Positions 41,896-52,713 are shown, counted from the first letter of the stretch. The stretch is DNA of 64,000 nt from Sphingobacterium daejeonense (GCF_901472535.1 NZ_LR590470.1:2480001-2544000), one strand, 5' to 3'. Notes: generated from the letters alone by a model not told the origin. Made by a program: numbers and translations.

Positions 41896-42192
41896 ATGGC
41901 ATCTTTTAACGAAATAATTCAGAAAAATTCATTGGTTTTGGTTGACTTCTCGGCAGCTTGGTGTGGACCATGTCAAATGTTGGCGCCGATTTTAAAAGAG
42001 GTAAAAGACGAACTTGGAGACAAACTCTCAATTATCAAAATTGATATTGATAAGAATCAGGCGGTAGCATCCAAATTTCATGTTCAGGGAGTACCAACTT
42101 TGATTCTATATAAGGATGGAAATCAGGTTTGGAGACAGAGTGGCTTACAACCCAAACATGAACTCCTCAAAATTATAAATTCGCATTCTTAA
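41896..42192 (+). CDS. trxA: Thioredoxin
   Basis: A 98-residue thioredoxin with the active site WCGPC at residues 22-26 and the conserved cis-proline region QGVPTLILYK. The length and the isolated, short form fit a cytoplasmic protein disulfide reductase. It follows the lysozyme gene on plus and has a strong terminator at its end. The frame is intact. A genome normally has more than one thioredoxin, so the symbol is by family. Confidence 0.9.
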   Translation: MASFNEIIQKNSLVLVDFSAAWCGPCQMLAPILKEVKDELGDKLSIIKIDIDKNQAVASKFHVQGVPTLILYKDGNQVWRQSGLQPKHELLKIINSHS

Positions 42193-42204
42193 TTAATGAA
42201 TACA

Positions 42205-42238
42205 AAAAAGGCGCAGTATAATCTTTCTGCGCCATTTT
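42205..42238. terminator. Bidirectional terminator between thioredoxin and the CNNM/CBS gene
   Basis: GGCGCAG (42210-42216) and CTGCGCC (42227-42233), preceded by six A and followed by a T run, between convergent genes. Confidence 0.8.
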
Positions 42239-42252
42239 TTGAATGATACCTA

Positions 42253-43574
42253 TCAATCAATATTTGCGGTTTCATCAGAGGGAACATCCTTTACTTTAAG
42301 GCTCAATTTGTCGATTCTATGTCCATCCATGTCTAATACTTCAAACTCAAGATTCTTGTAGACAACTTTTTCTCCTTCTTCTGGTATATGATCGAGCAGA
42401 AGGAATACCAATCCCGCTACGGTTGTTAGGTTTCCGATTTCATCTTCATCGTCTTCTGTGAGATCAAGATTGAACATTTCGATGAAATCATCCAATTGGA
42501 AACTGCCATCAATAACAAAAGTTCCATCTTCACGCTTACGGATTGTTTTCTTTTCTTCCGTTTCAGGAGAATCAAATCCTCCGACTAAGGATGCTACGAT
42601 ATCTGTCATGGTAATAATCCCTTGTGGGCTGCCATACTCGTCAACCACCACTGCCTGTAATACTTTAGCAGATTTTAAAGTCTGCAAAACATTATAAGCA
42701 TAGGTGTTTTCATTTACAAATGGAATTGGAGTAACTAATTTGGTTAAATCCATTTCTCGTGTTGTCAAGTACTCCTTAAACAAGGTTTTCACATGGACAA
42801 CCCCAATCACATGGTCAAAATTTCCATTACAAACCGGATATTCAGTATGTTCATCTTTTATAATACAAGCTTTGTTTTCTTCAAAGCTATCTTGAATATC
42901 CAAATAAGTGATTTTACTTCTGTGGACCATCAGATTGATAGCTTTTTTATCTCCCAAGCTAAGTACGCGATCCACCATATCATGTTCTATGCCTTCAATA
43001 GCTCCACTGTCTACCCCTTCATCCACAAGGCTTTGATTTCTTCTTCTGTCACCGCATTTTTGGTTGACCTTGATATTAAAGAGTTTGACAATGAATTCTG
43101 TAGACACGCTCAATAACCAAACAAAGGGTTTCACAATCTTGCTCAACACATTCATTGGCAGAGCGATAAATGAAGCATATTTTTCAGGAATAAGCCATTC
43201 CAATTCTTTTGGGAACTAATTCCCCGATGACCAATGAGAGGTATGTGATCATCAAAACCACCAATATTAACCGATATTTGACTGCTGTAAGGAGCCAAGG
43301 TTTCTCTTTATTAAGTTTTTCTGCAATAAAAGTCGAAATGGAACCACCTGGAGAAAAAACCTGTCAAAATACCAATCAACGTAATTCCGATCTGTACAGT
43401 TGACAGGAAGTTATTTGGATTTTCTTTAAGTTCTAATGCTGTTTTTGCACCATTGTTTTTCGCACTTGCGGCCTGCAAACGTGCTTTTCGGCTAGATACA
43501 ATGGCAATTTCAGATGCGGAGAGGATTCCGTTTAATACAATTAGTATGAGAATTATTATTATTTCCGTGACCAT
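42253..43574 (-). CDS. CNNM/CorC-type hemolysin-family transporter with CBS pair, two frame breaks
   Basis: A 439-residue membrane protein once two extra T residues, near 43355 and 43188, are removed. Order of parts: a DUF21 (CNNM) membrane domain (ILIVLNGILSASEIAIVSS near the start, then FSPGGSISTFIAEKL and ELVPKRIGMAYPEKY), two CBS domains (about 200-320: MVHRSKITYLDIQDSFEEN, VVDEYGSPQGIITMTDI) and a C-terminal CorC/HlyC domain (LTTVAGLVFLLLDHIPEEGE). Such proteins are linked to Mg or Co efflux. Relatives in this phylum are annotated GldE, but I see no gld genes nearby. Confidence 0.85.
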
Positions 43575-43784
43575 ATAGGGTGTTAATCGCTAAAGATGTT
43601 CCAAATTACGAAATATTCTTGTCAAAACTTGATTTAAATTGTTTTTAAAGCAATGTTATATCTTGAATTAATAAAACTGTTGGCATGTTGAATAGTTTTA
43701 AATCATGCAACCGTTTGATTAAAAATAATATTTTATTTATTGATTTTGATTATAGATATTGCATTACTTACATAGTATTTTTGA

Positions 43785-44912
43785 ATGAAAAGTGAAGTAA
43801 TGTCAACCAAGAAACTGAAAACAGCATCAGATCGGCGCAAAATTTTAAACTAGAAGGTCAAATTTTAGACTCTATTCCATTTGGTTCAGGGCATATCAAT
43901 GATACTTTCAAGATTACTACGGACAGCACCAATTATAATCTATACCTACTCCAAAGGATCAATCACCATATTTTTCAAGATGTTCACGGATTGATGAACA
44001 ATATTGAAATGGTTTGCAACCATTTAAAGGAAAAATTGGCACACCTTGGAGATAAAGAAGTGCAGAAAAGAACCATGACATTGTACAAACGCACGATGAT
44101 AAAAACTATTATCAAGATGATCGTGGTGACTATTGGCGTGTATTTCATTTAATTCCAGATACCAGGAGCTATGATATCCTGGAAACTCAAGAACAAGCAT
44201 TTTCAGGAGGAATGGCATTCGGTCAGTTTCAAAAGCAATTAAGTGACCTTGACCCAAGAAAATTGTGGAGATTCTTCCTAACTTCCATAATATTGAGTTC
44301 AGATTGAATAATTTGCGTGATGCCATCACAAAAAATCCAGTTAATCGTGTGATTGAAGTTCAGGATTTGTTGGACTATATCTTTGAAAGAGAAGATAAGA
44401 TGCGGACCATATTGGAATTGGGCAGAGCAAACAAATTACCACTGAGAATTACCCATAATGACACTAAATTCAACAATGTTCTGTTAGACAAAGATGATAA
44501 TGTACAATGCGTTATTGATTTAGATACCGTAATGCCAGGATATGTTGCCTACGATTTTGGTGATGCAATTCGCACGATTATCAATTCAGCCGCTGAAGAT
44601 GAAGCCGATGTTTCCAAAATAGTACTGAATATTCCATTGTTCCAATCGTTTACTGCCGGCTATTTATCAGAGGCTAAAGATTTCCTAACAGAAACTGAAG
44701 TTGGATCATTGATACCAGCTGTACACCTTTTGCCATATATGCAAGCAGTTAGATTTTTGACAGACTATATCAATGGCGATACTTATTATAAAATTGCCTA
44801 TCCTGAACACAATCTAGTTAGAACTAAAGCACAATTAAAATTAGTTCATGAATTAGAAGTTAATAATGAAAAATTAACTGATATATTAGCAGAGAACTTG
44901 ATGTCTAACTAA
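43785..44912 (+). CDS. Phosphotransferase-fold sugar kinase (N-acetylhexosamine 1-kinase-like), three frame breaks
   Basis: A 376-residue protein once one base is restored near 43815, 44083 and 44264. The aminoglycoside-phosphotransferase fold is visible: IPFGSGHINDTFKI near the start, the catalytic loop RITHNDTKFNNVLLD and the metal-binding VIDLDTVMPGYVAYDFGDAI. In this phylum the fold with this HNDTKFNN loop is common in NahK-type sugar kinases, but substrate is not certain. It overlaps nothing and is followed two bases later by a CBM9-like gene, suggesting a carbohydrate-processing pair. The upstream 210-base gap holds no other feature I can support. Confidence 0.75.
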
Positions 44913-44913
44913 T

Positions 44914-45549
44914 ATGAAAAGACTAACTGTTAAGAAATTAGACTTTACTGGCATTGAATTGGACTATTCGAATTTAGCCAATGAATTAAATGATTTGGAT
45001 TGGAATGCAATTGACGAAGCTCCCTGGAAAGAGGAATTCCCATACACTCCGCAAGCCAAATTTCAAATTGCCTATGATCAAAATGGTATTTATCTGCATT
45101 ATGATATTGATGAAGAATTCGTAAAAGGAGAATTTATCCGTCCTAATGAAAACATTTGGGAAGATAGTTGCGTTGAGTTTTTTGTTTCTTTTGATGGTCG
45201 AAAAACTTATTATAACTTGGAATTCAATGTATTGGGCACTGGTTTGATTGGATATGGCACTGCTGAAAAATCTAGTCGTAATAGATTAAGTGCTGAGGAG
45301 ATTTTGACGGTTGATGCAATTTCACAGATAAAAACAGTGAATGGCAGGAAAAATTGGAAACAAATATTGATCATTCCTTTCGCCTTGTTTGGATTGACAA
45401 TTGCAGACATTGAAGGAAAAACCTTGGCTGCAAATTTCTATAAATGTGGAGATGGGCTTCCAAACCCTCATTTCCTTTCTTGGAATACCATTGAAAATTC
45501 AAAACCGAATTTCCATTTACCGGAATTTTTTGGTGAAATAATTTTTTAA
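44914..45549 (+). CDS. Carbohydrate-binding family 9-like protein
   Basis: A 211-residue CBM9-like beta-sandwich domain without an obvious signal peptide. Recognisable stretches are AKFQIAYDQNGIYLHYDIDE, NIWEDSCVEFFVSFDG, YYNLEFNVLGTGLIGYG and NFYKCGDGLPNPHFLSWN. It starts two bases after the kinase-like gene. Whether it acts as a lectin, an enzyme or an orphan binding domain is unknown. A GC-rich hairpin follows in the intergenic region. Confidence 0.75.
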   Translation: MKRLTVKKLDFTGIELDYSNLANELNDLDWNAIDEAPWKEEFPYTPQAKFQIAYDQNGIYLHYDIDEEFVKGEFIRPNENIWEDSCVEFFVSFDGRKTYYNLEFNVLGTGLIGYGTAEKSSRNRLSAEEILTVDAISQIKTVNGRKNWKQILIIPFALFGLTIADIEGKTLAANFYKCGDGLPNPHFLSWNTIENSKPNFHLPEFFGEIIF

Positions 45550-45561
45550 AAAATATCGGCA

Positions 45562-45581
45562 GGATGATTTGAGGATCATCC
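45562..45581 (-). terminator. Terminator of the FMN reductase gene
   Basis: GGATGAT and ATCATCC arms (45562-45568 and 45575-45581) extended imperfectly by CGGC and GCCG. On the minus strand it runs into a T-rich stretch. It lies between two convergent genes. Confidence 0.55.
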
Positions 45582-45621
45582 GGCCGAAATACATACATTT
45601 ACCCATTACTATAAGGGGCAA

Positions 45622-46176
45622 TTACAATAATTTTTCAACCCAGCTCTGAAAGGCTTTTACAAAGTCCTTTAGGAACTTCTGAGTTTCTTCTTTAGTTAAT
45701 TTTCCAGAATCATCGAAGTTAGCAGCTACATTGCCAATATAAGCTTCAGGTTGAGCCATTGCAGGTACATTGATAAAAACAAGAGACTGCCTCAAATGAT
45801 GATTGGCACCAAATCCACCGATTGCTCCAATCGAAGAACTGATAACAGCACCTGGTTTTCCGTCCCATTTATTTTTACCATAGGGTCTTGAAGCAACATC
45901 AATTGCATTCTTTAAAACTGCGGATACACTTCGGTTATATTCAGGGGTTACAAATAATACGGCATCTAACCCTGCCACGGTATCCCTAAATTCAACAAAT
46001 TCTGCAGGAGGGTTCCCCTTGTCTAGATCCTCATTATAAAAGGGAAGTTGCCCAATCTCTATGATTTCAAAATCGTACCCTTCCGGAGCAATTGAAACTA
46101 GGTAGTTGGCTATTTTACGGTTAAAAGATTCTTTCCTTAAGCTTCCTACAAATATTCCTACTTTTTTATTTGCCAT
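45622..46176 (-). CDS. NADPH-dependent FMN reductase
   Basis: A 184-residue flavodoxin-fold reductase of the chromate/azo-reductase group. The phosphate-binding loop GSLRKESFNRK is at residues 12-22, and the PEYNRSVSAVLKNAIDVASR dimer/FMN motif near 78-98 and the SSSIGAIGGFGA loop near 113-124 are typical. It probably reduces quinones or other electrophiles. It stands alone, convergent with the CBM9-like gene and divergent from the helicase. The frame is intact. Confidence 0.88.
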   Translation of the reverse strand: MANKKVGIFVGSLRKESFNRKIANYLVSIAPEGYDFEIIEIGQLPFYNEDLDKGNPPAEFVEFRDTVAGLDAVLFVTPEYNRSVSAVLKNAIDVASRPYGKNKWDGKPGAVISSSIGAIGGFGANHHLRQSLVFINVPAMAQPEAYIGNVAANFDDSGKLTKEETQKFLKDFVKAFQSWVEKLL

Positions 46177-46269
46177 AATTATACTTTCTTTTTTTGGATA
46201 ACAATTTACTTCACAAAAAGTTATTTAGATATTGATAATTGTTTAATTTCATATTCTATCGGTGGCACT

Positions 46270-48708
46270 ATGAAAAACGAATTTGCAGAGGTATGGTTTT
46301 ATAATCAAGGATGGCAAGCACATGAGTTCCAACAGAAATGTTGGGAAGCTTTGGCGAATGGTGAATCTGGAATATTGAATGCACCTACAGGTTATGGTAA
46401 AACCTTTGCTATTTGGTTTGGTGTTTTAGCACAATATTATGCCAAGGAAGCTCTGCAAGAGAAAAAAATCAAAAAGAAAACCTTGCATACGCTCTGGATA
46501 ACACCTTTAAGAGCGTTATCAAAAGAGATTCATAAAGCAACTTCTCAAGTTTCCCAAGACTTGGACCTAGATTATGAAATAGAGTTAAGAACAGGTGATA
46601 CAACCGTAGCCAACAGACAGAGACAAAGAAAGAATCCTCCACAAGCATTGATTACGACCCCAGAGAGTGTCCATCTCATTTTGGCAACAAAGAAGGTCAA
46701 GATTATTTCAAATATCTTGAATTTATCATCATAGATGAATGGCACGAGTTATTAGGATCGAAACGTGGAGTATTAATTGAATTGGCATTGAGCCGACTAA
46801 AAGCAATAAACCCAAACCTCAAAGATTTGGGGAATATCTGCAACCATTGGAAACTTAGAAGAAGCGAAAGATATTCTTTTAGGACCAGGCACCAAGGGTT
46901 CTTTGATAAAGGCTGATATTCATAAAAAAATTGATATTCAAACAGTTTTTTCCTGACAATTTGGAAAAATTCCCCTGGGCTGGACATTTGGGAATCAGAC
47001 TTTTAGATAAAGTCGTTGACATCGTCAACCAATATAAAACAACCCTTATTTTTACAAATACACGATCACAAGCTGAAATCTGGTACCAACAGATAATCAC
47101 ATATTACCCTGAATTTGCTGGGTTATTGGCTATTCATCATGGTTCATTAAGTGATGAAGTTAGGACTTGGGTGGAGGAAGCTTTACATGAAGGAAGGTTA
47201 AAAGCAGTCGTATGTACCAGTAGCTTAGATTTAGGAGTCGATTTCAGACCTGTTGATTGTGTGCTTCAGGTAGGATCTCCCAAAGGGATTGCCAGATTTT
47301 TGCAGCGAGCAGGTAGGTCCGGACATAGACCCGATGCTACTTCCATAATCTATTATGTTCCTACAAATTCCTTGGAGATAATTGAGGGTGATTCCTTAAA
47401 ATTTGCTGTTAAGGAAAAGATCGTAGAAAGCAGAATCCCTTATGTCCGTTCATTTGATGTTTTAATACAATACCTGATGACTCTAGCTGTCGGAGATGGT
47501 TTTTATGCAGACGACATATTACAGGAAGTAGCTCAAACACATTGTTTTGAATCAATTACTCAAGAAGAATTTAATCAATGCATGGCCCTCTTGATTCATG
47601 GAGGTTCTACTTTACAAGCATACGATGATTTTCATCGCCTAGTATTGGTAGATGGCAAATATAAAGTTACTTCTCGGAAATTGGCAATGCGGCATCGATT
47701 GTCCATCGGAGCCATTGTCTCCGACCTAATGATGCGTGTTAAATTCCGGTCTGGAAAGTATCTAGGTTCGATTGAGGAGTCATTTATTTCAAAGCTGAAT
47801 ATTGGTGATGTTTTTTGGTTTTCAGGTAGACAATTGGAGCTTGTCCAAATCATGGCAAACGATGCTATCGTAAAACCTTCGGAAAAGAAAAAAGGAGTCG
47901 TTCCGTCGTGGATGGGAGGTAGGTTTGCCATTTCTCCAGATTTGGGTATTGCAATTCGACATAGCTTCAAAAGCATCCATAAAACTCAAGGAATTTCTCC
48001 TGAAATCAAGTTTTTGAAACCCTATTCAAAGAACAGGAGTCACTTTCTGCATTACCTAAGGAAGATGAATTACTGGTTGATATATACAGACCAAATATGG
48101 CTATCATCTTTTCCTATATCCATTTGAAGGGAAACTGGTTCACGAGGGCATGGCTCAAGTATTAGCCTATCGATTGAGCTTAATTAAACCCACAACCTTT
48201 TCAATAGCAACCAATGAATATGGCATCGAATTGTTGTCGGAAACAGAATATCCAATCGACGAAAAATTGCTGAAAAAATTATTCAGTCCGCAACACCTGC
48301 ATCAGGATATCAATTCTGGAATCAATGTACAAGAAATGGCTCGACGAAGATTTCGTGATATCGCCGGAATTGCAGGCCTAATATTTCAGGGATTCCCAGG
48401 AAAACAAATGAAAAGCAAACATCTACAAGCAAATGCGGGTTTGTTTTTTTCGGTTTTCTCAGAATATGATCCAGGTAACTTACTTCTTCGAGAAGCATAT
48501 GATGAGGTCTTTGATTTCCAGTTAGAAGAGGGAAGGATGCAAATCGCATTTGAAAGAATCTCCAAGCATAAGATTATTTTTTTCCAAACCCAATAAATTA
48601 ACTCCCTTCGCATTCCCTATCTTTGCAGAATCTTTCCGCGAAAGATATTCAAATGAAGATTGGCAAAGTCGCCTCGAAAAATTAAAGATGCAATTGTTGG
48701 ATGGCTAA
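46270..48708 (+). CDS. Ligase-associated DEXH-box helicase (Lhr-like), six frame breaks
   Basis: A superfamily-2 DNA helicase. Motif I is APTGYGKT, motif Ia region TPLRALSKEIHKAT, motif II DEWH, and the C-terminal half has HHGSLSDEVR, CTSSLDLGVDF and QRAGRSGH (motif VI). Six one-base changes (near 46698, 46825, 46945, 48024, 48118 and 48578) break the frame; their net sum is zero and correcting all gives 812 residues ending in EKLKMQLLDG. The next gene, a PdeM phosphoesterase, starts inside the helicase stop region (8-base overlap). The pair is known from the ATP-ligase-linked DNA damage response; the ligase itself is not in this window. Confidence 0.87.
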
Positions 48709-49372
48709 AAGGATAGAATTAAATGGGTTGGAGCTTTATTTGTTGCCTCAAAAGGTAATTTATATTCCCAAATATTTTATGCTGATTATTTCAGATTGGC
48801 ATTTGGGAAAATTAACCCATTTCCGAAAGGAAGGTCTATTTGTTCCTGCACCAGATATTGAAGAAGAATTCCTCAGACTCAGCACGCTAATAAAGGAATT
48901 GGATGTTAAAGAAATCGTATTCCTAGGCGATCTTTTTCATTCGGAATGGAATTCCGATTGGGAAAAATTAAAGTCTTATGTCAATTCAATTGGGAATCAA
49001 TCCATCAAATGTACCTTGACCAAAGGGAACCATGATATCCTTACAGAAAATCATTTCTACAATATGAACCTCCGTTTGATCGAAGAAGTAGTATTGTCTG
49101 AAGGTATCGTCCTTTCGCATGAACCTATTGTCGGATTACCTGATTATATGTACAATATTGTTGGACATATCCATCCAGGATGTTTAATTGATGCCGGAGC
49201 AAGACAATCTTTTAAATTGCCATGCTTTTATTTGAAAGATAAAGTGCTTACAATGCCAGCATTCGGTAAATTCACTGGACTATTTTTAGTCAAAAAAGAA
49301 TATAATTCAAATATATATGTCGTTATAAATGATGCTGTTGTAGCATTTAAATATTTATTTTTCCTGCTGTAG
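48701..49372 (+). CDS. pdeM: Ligase-associated DNA damage response endonuclease PdeM
   Basis: A 223-residue calcineurin-like metallophosphoesterase. Metal-binding motifs in order are SDWHLGK near residue 30, FLGDLFHSEWN near 75, TKGNHD near 110 and VGHIHPG near 150. It shares 8 bases with the end of the helicase gene, so the two are expected to be translated together in equal amounts. The known partners are an ATP-dependent DNA ligase and an exonuclease, which may lie elsewhere in the genome. The frame is intact. Confidence 0.85.
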   Translation: MAKRIELNGLELYLLPQKVIYIPKYFMLIISDWHLGKLTHFRKEGLFVPAPDIEEEFLRLSTLIKELDVKEIVFLGDLFHSEWNSDWEKLKSYVNSIGNQSIKCTLTKGNHDILTENHFYNMNLRLIEEVVLSEGIVLSHEPIVGLPDYMYNIVGHIHPGCLIDAGARQSFKLPCFYLKDKVLTMPAFGKFTGLFLVKKEYNSNIYVVINDAVVAFKYLFFLL

Positions 49373-49458
49373 TAAAGAATTTTAGTTTTATATTAGAGTA
49401 TTGAAAATGCTAAAGCGATTTATCATTTTTTGAAACTAACCAACTAAAACTTAAAAGA

Positions 49459-50621
49459 ATGTCCATTAACTACAGTTTAATAGCCATATTTTTCCTGCTC
49501 ACGAGTTGCGTCTCTACAAACCCAGATACTGCCTCCAGCAAAGATTTTGTTTGGACCCTAGGTGGATTTGAAAGGCCAAAAGGGAAAAACCCAATTATTG
49601 AACCGGAATCAACAAATACATTTATGGATCCTATGAATGATTCATTGGTTCGTTGGGAGGAGAATGATACTTTCAATCCAGGTGCTGTGGTTAAAGACGG
49701 GTAAAGTATATGTTTTATATCGGGCTGAAGATAAATTTGGGATTGGAATCGGCTTTAGAACCTCGCGATTGGGATTGGCAGAGAGTAAAGATGGGATCCA
49801 TTTTACAAGAAGAAAAGAACCGTTTTATTTCCTGGTGATGACTCACAGAAGGAATTTGAATGGCCGGAGGATTGAAGATCCTAGACTAGCAGTAACAGAA
49901 GATGGCACCTATGTCGTATTCTATACGCAGTGGAACCGAAAAATCCCCAGACTTGGCGTAGGACTTCCAGAGGATCTGGTCACATGGGAAAAGCATGGAC
50001 CAATTTTCAGGAATGCAAAATTTCAAAAAGTTTTCAATGAACCCCATAAATCAGCCTCTATCGTTACCAAGTTGAAAGATGATAAGCTTGTAATTTCAAA
50101 AGTTGGCGGAAAATATTTTATGTATTGGGGTGAACATGGGGTATCAGGAGCAACCTCTACTGATTTAATCAACTGGGAACCAGTGTTAAATGAAAAAGGA
50201 GAATTAGCGAAATTTATTATTCCAAGGGAAGGATATTTCGATTCTGCCTTAACTGAGTGTGGTCCTCCAGCAATTATCACCGATAAAGGAATTTTATTAC
50301 TTTACAACGGGAAAAAACCATGATGATAAATTAATCGCCGATCCAAGATTTAATATCGGAACCTATAGTGCTGGACAAGTTTTATTTTCCAAAAATGACC
50401 CAACAGAAGTTCTTCAGCGATTGGATGTGCCATTCTTAAGACCCATGGAAGCATTTGAAAAATCAGGCCAATATAAGGATGGAACGGTTTTTATCCAAGG
50501 ATTGACTTATTATCAAAAGAAATGGTTTTTATATTATGGCTGTGCCGATTCAAAAGTTGCAGTTGCGATTTATGACCCCACTAAATTAGTAGATTTCGAC
50601 CCAATCCCTGAGGAGAAATAA
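49459..50621 (+). CDS. Lipoprotein GH130-family mannoside phosphorylase or hydrolase, four frame breaks
   Basis: A five-bladed beta-propeller of glycoside hydrolase family 130, about 387 residues. The N-terminal signal ends at the lipobox LLTSC. Conserved stretches include VYVLYRAEDKFG, IGFRTSRLGLAESKDG, the acidic IEDPRLAVTEDG motif, EPHKSASIV, and YYGCADSKVAVAIYD. Breaks near 49700, 49830, 49868 and 50317 are one- or two-base slips and their sum restores the frame. GH130 enzymes act on beta-mannosidic links, many by phosphorolysis; subfamily cannot be fixed here. The sugar porter gene starts 28 bases after its stop codon. Confidence 0.78.
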
Positions 50622-50649
50622 TTTAAAATTATCAATCAACCTACGAACT

Positions 50650-51943
50650 ATGAGTAAGATTTGGAAATATGTTTTTATCGCCTCCTTGGGTGGCTTTTTA
50701 TTCGGTTTTGAAACCGCTGTAATCTCTGGAGCAGAACGAATTATCCAGGAACTTTGGGATTTAAATTCCTTTTGGCATGGATTTACGGTTTCAATTTCCT
50801 TAATAGGAACTATTTTTGGCGCAATCGGAGCTGCTAAACCAGCCCAAAAATATGGCAGAAAACGTGTTCTCCAAGTTGTAGCAGTCATGTACCTACTGTC
50901 GGCTATTGGTTGTGGCCTTTCCTTTAATTGGTATATGTTTTTATTTTTCAGACTGTTGGGCGGTATTTCTGTAGGAGTGAGTTCAGTAGTTGGACCACTA
51001 TATATCGCAGAAATCGCACCAGCCAAGGTCCGTGGCAGAATGACTGGCATGTTCCAGATTATGATTGTTAGTGGAATTTTCATTGCTTTTTTGACCAATT
51101 ATCTATTCGCAAATTTTGGAGATTGATGCTTGGCGCTATATGCTGGGGATAATGGCAATCCCTTCATTGCTGTTTTTAATCCTGTTAAATACAATCCCAT
51201 TTTTCCCCACGTTGGTTATGGTTGACCGGTAAAAAAGAAGAAGCCAAAGTAGTTTTTGAAAGCTTAGGACAATCAACCACTGAATTAAACTCATTGGAAT
51301 CACAAGATCAAAAAGAAGAACCATTATTCCAGTCAAAATATCGAAAACCGATTATTTATGCTGTTTTACTGGCTGTTTTTAATCAGTTGACAGGGATCAA
51401 TGCTATTCTTTACTATGCACCAAGGATATTTGAAATGGCAGGTTTTAGCCGTGAACTGGCATTTCTGCAACCCATATTTATAGGAGGTACTAATCTATTG
51501 TTTACATTAATAGGAATGAGTATTATCGATAAATATGGGCGTAAGAAGCTATTGTTGGAGCGGGAGCGGTCGGAATGTTCATATTCTTGATCTTAGCAGC
51601 ATTTGGCCTTAAATCAGGAGCTTCGGATTTCCTATTGTATTATATCATTGGTTTTATAGCATGTTTTGCATTGTCGCAAGGAGCCGTTATCTGGGTATTT
51701 ATTTCAGAGATATTTCCAAATGCTGTACGAGCACAAGGTACATCCTTGGGCAGTACTACCCATTGGGTCATGGCAGCCTTGGTGTCATGGGTGTTCCCAA
51801 TAATCGTAGAGAATATCGCCGGTGGCGGATTTTATATCTTCTTGTTCTATGCGATTATGGTTGTCGTGTCGTTCTTCTTTATCATGTCGATGCCAGAAAC
51901 AAAAGGAAAATCATTGGAACAAATACAAGAGGAATTGAAGTAA
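50650..51943 (+). CDS. MFS sugar porter, three frame breaks
   Basis: A 430-residue transporter of the sugar porter (SP) family. N-terminal motif GGFLFGFETAVISGAE, the loop motif KYGRKRVLQ between helices 2 and 3, APAKVRGRM after helix 4, the central loop, QLTGINAILYYAPRIF and PETKGKSLEQIQ at the C-terminus are all present, giving the family's twelve helices. Frame breaks near 51124, 51205 and 51556 are one-base changes whose correction restores the frame. It follows the GH130 gene 28 bases downstream, so it probably imports the product of that enzyme. A palindrome array begins 4 bases past the stop codon. Confidence 0.87.
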
Positions 51944-51947
51944 ATCC

Positions 51948-52090
51948 GCCCTGGTTGGTGTCCTCATCAACCAGAAAACCTTTCGCCCTGATTAGTGTCT
52001 CCACCAACCAGTAAACCTTTCGCCCTGGTTGGTGGTCTCCACCAACCAGTAACCCTTCCGCCCTGGTTGGTGTCCTCACCAACCAGTAAT
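51948..52090 (+). repeat. Array of four REP-type palindromes, 37-bp period
   Basis: Palindromes with arms CTGGTTGGTG / CACCAACCAG (variants in copies 1 and 2) start at 51951, 51988, 52025 and 52063. Each is preceded by a GCC tag (CGCC), and the links are AAACCTTT-like or AACCCTTC-like. Loops vary between TCTC and TCCTC. The array lies between the MFS gene and the RAYT gene. Confidence 0.9.
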
Positions 52091-52157
52091 TTATCATTTT
52101 ATTAACCCTTTACTAATCTTATAAATTTTAATTTGTCCATATTAAACAAAAACTCCA

Positions 52158-52706
52158 ATGACAATTAGAAATAGCAACATAGAATTAGGATCAATATATT
52201 TCTGAACTGTTACGATCAATAATTGGAATCAATTACTAAAAGATAATTCCATCAAACAAATTATCATAGATTCTTTGAATTATTTAATAAGAAATGGAAA
52301 TATTGAGGTTTATGGGTATGTCATTATGCCAAATCATGTCCATCTTATTTGGAAGGCAATCAAACTCAATGGAAAAGAAAAGCCTCATCATTCTTTCCTG
52401 AAATATACATCACATAGTTTTAAAAAATATATGGTCCAATTTGATATGGTTGAATTGGAGAATTATTACAACAATACTTCAGATCGGAAATTTAATTTTT
52501 GGCAAAGAGATCCCTTGGCAGTTAAAATTTTTACTGAAAAAATAGCTTTTGAAAAGTTAAATTATATACACAAAAATCCATGCCAGGAGAAATGGATGTT
52601 AAGTCAAGTACCAGAAGATTATACTTATTCATCAGCAAAATTTTATAGTACTGGAAAAATTGAAGATTCGCTTATTTTGGTTACAGATATTCGTGAAGTC
52701 ATTTAG
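52158..52706 (+). CDS. RAYT: REP-associated Y1 transposase, IS200-like fold, with an in-frame stop at codon 16
   Basis: A 182-residue HUH endonuclease. The metal motif MPNHVHLIW and the catalytic tyrosine in KLNYIHKNP are visible, with FWQRD and YSSAKFY stretches found in Bacteroidota REP-type transposases. RAYTs cut and join single-stranded DNA at REP palindromes. The upstream part (TIRNSNIELGSIYF) is in the same frame, but codon 16 is TGA (52203-52205); the likely ancestral codon is TGG, because YFWT is usual there. Alternatively translation starts at 52275 as a shorter protein. The flanks are exclusively palindrome arrays. Not an IS: no terminal hairpins of its own are seen. Confidence 0.85.
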
Positions 52707-52713
52707 TTTTTTT

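Noticed and set aside
52158..52706. An active IS200/IS605 insertion sequence
   Set aside because: The protein has RAYT features, there is no TnpB partner, and the neighbouring palindromes form arrays rather than paired element ends.
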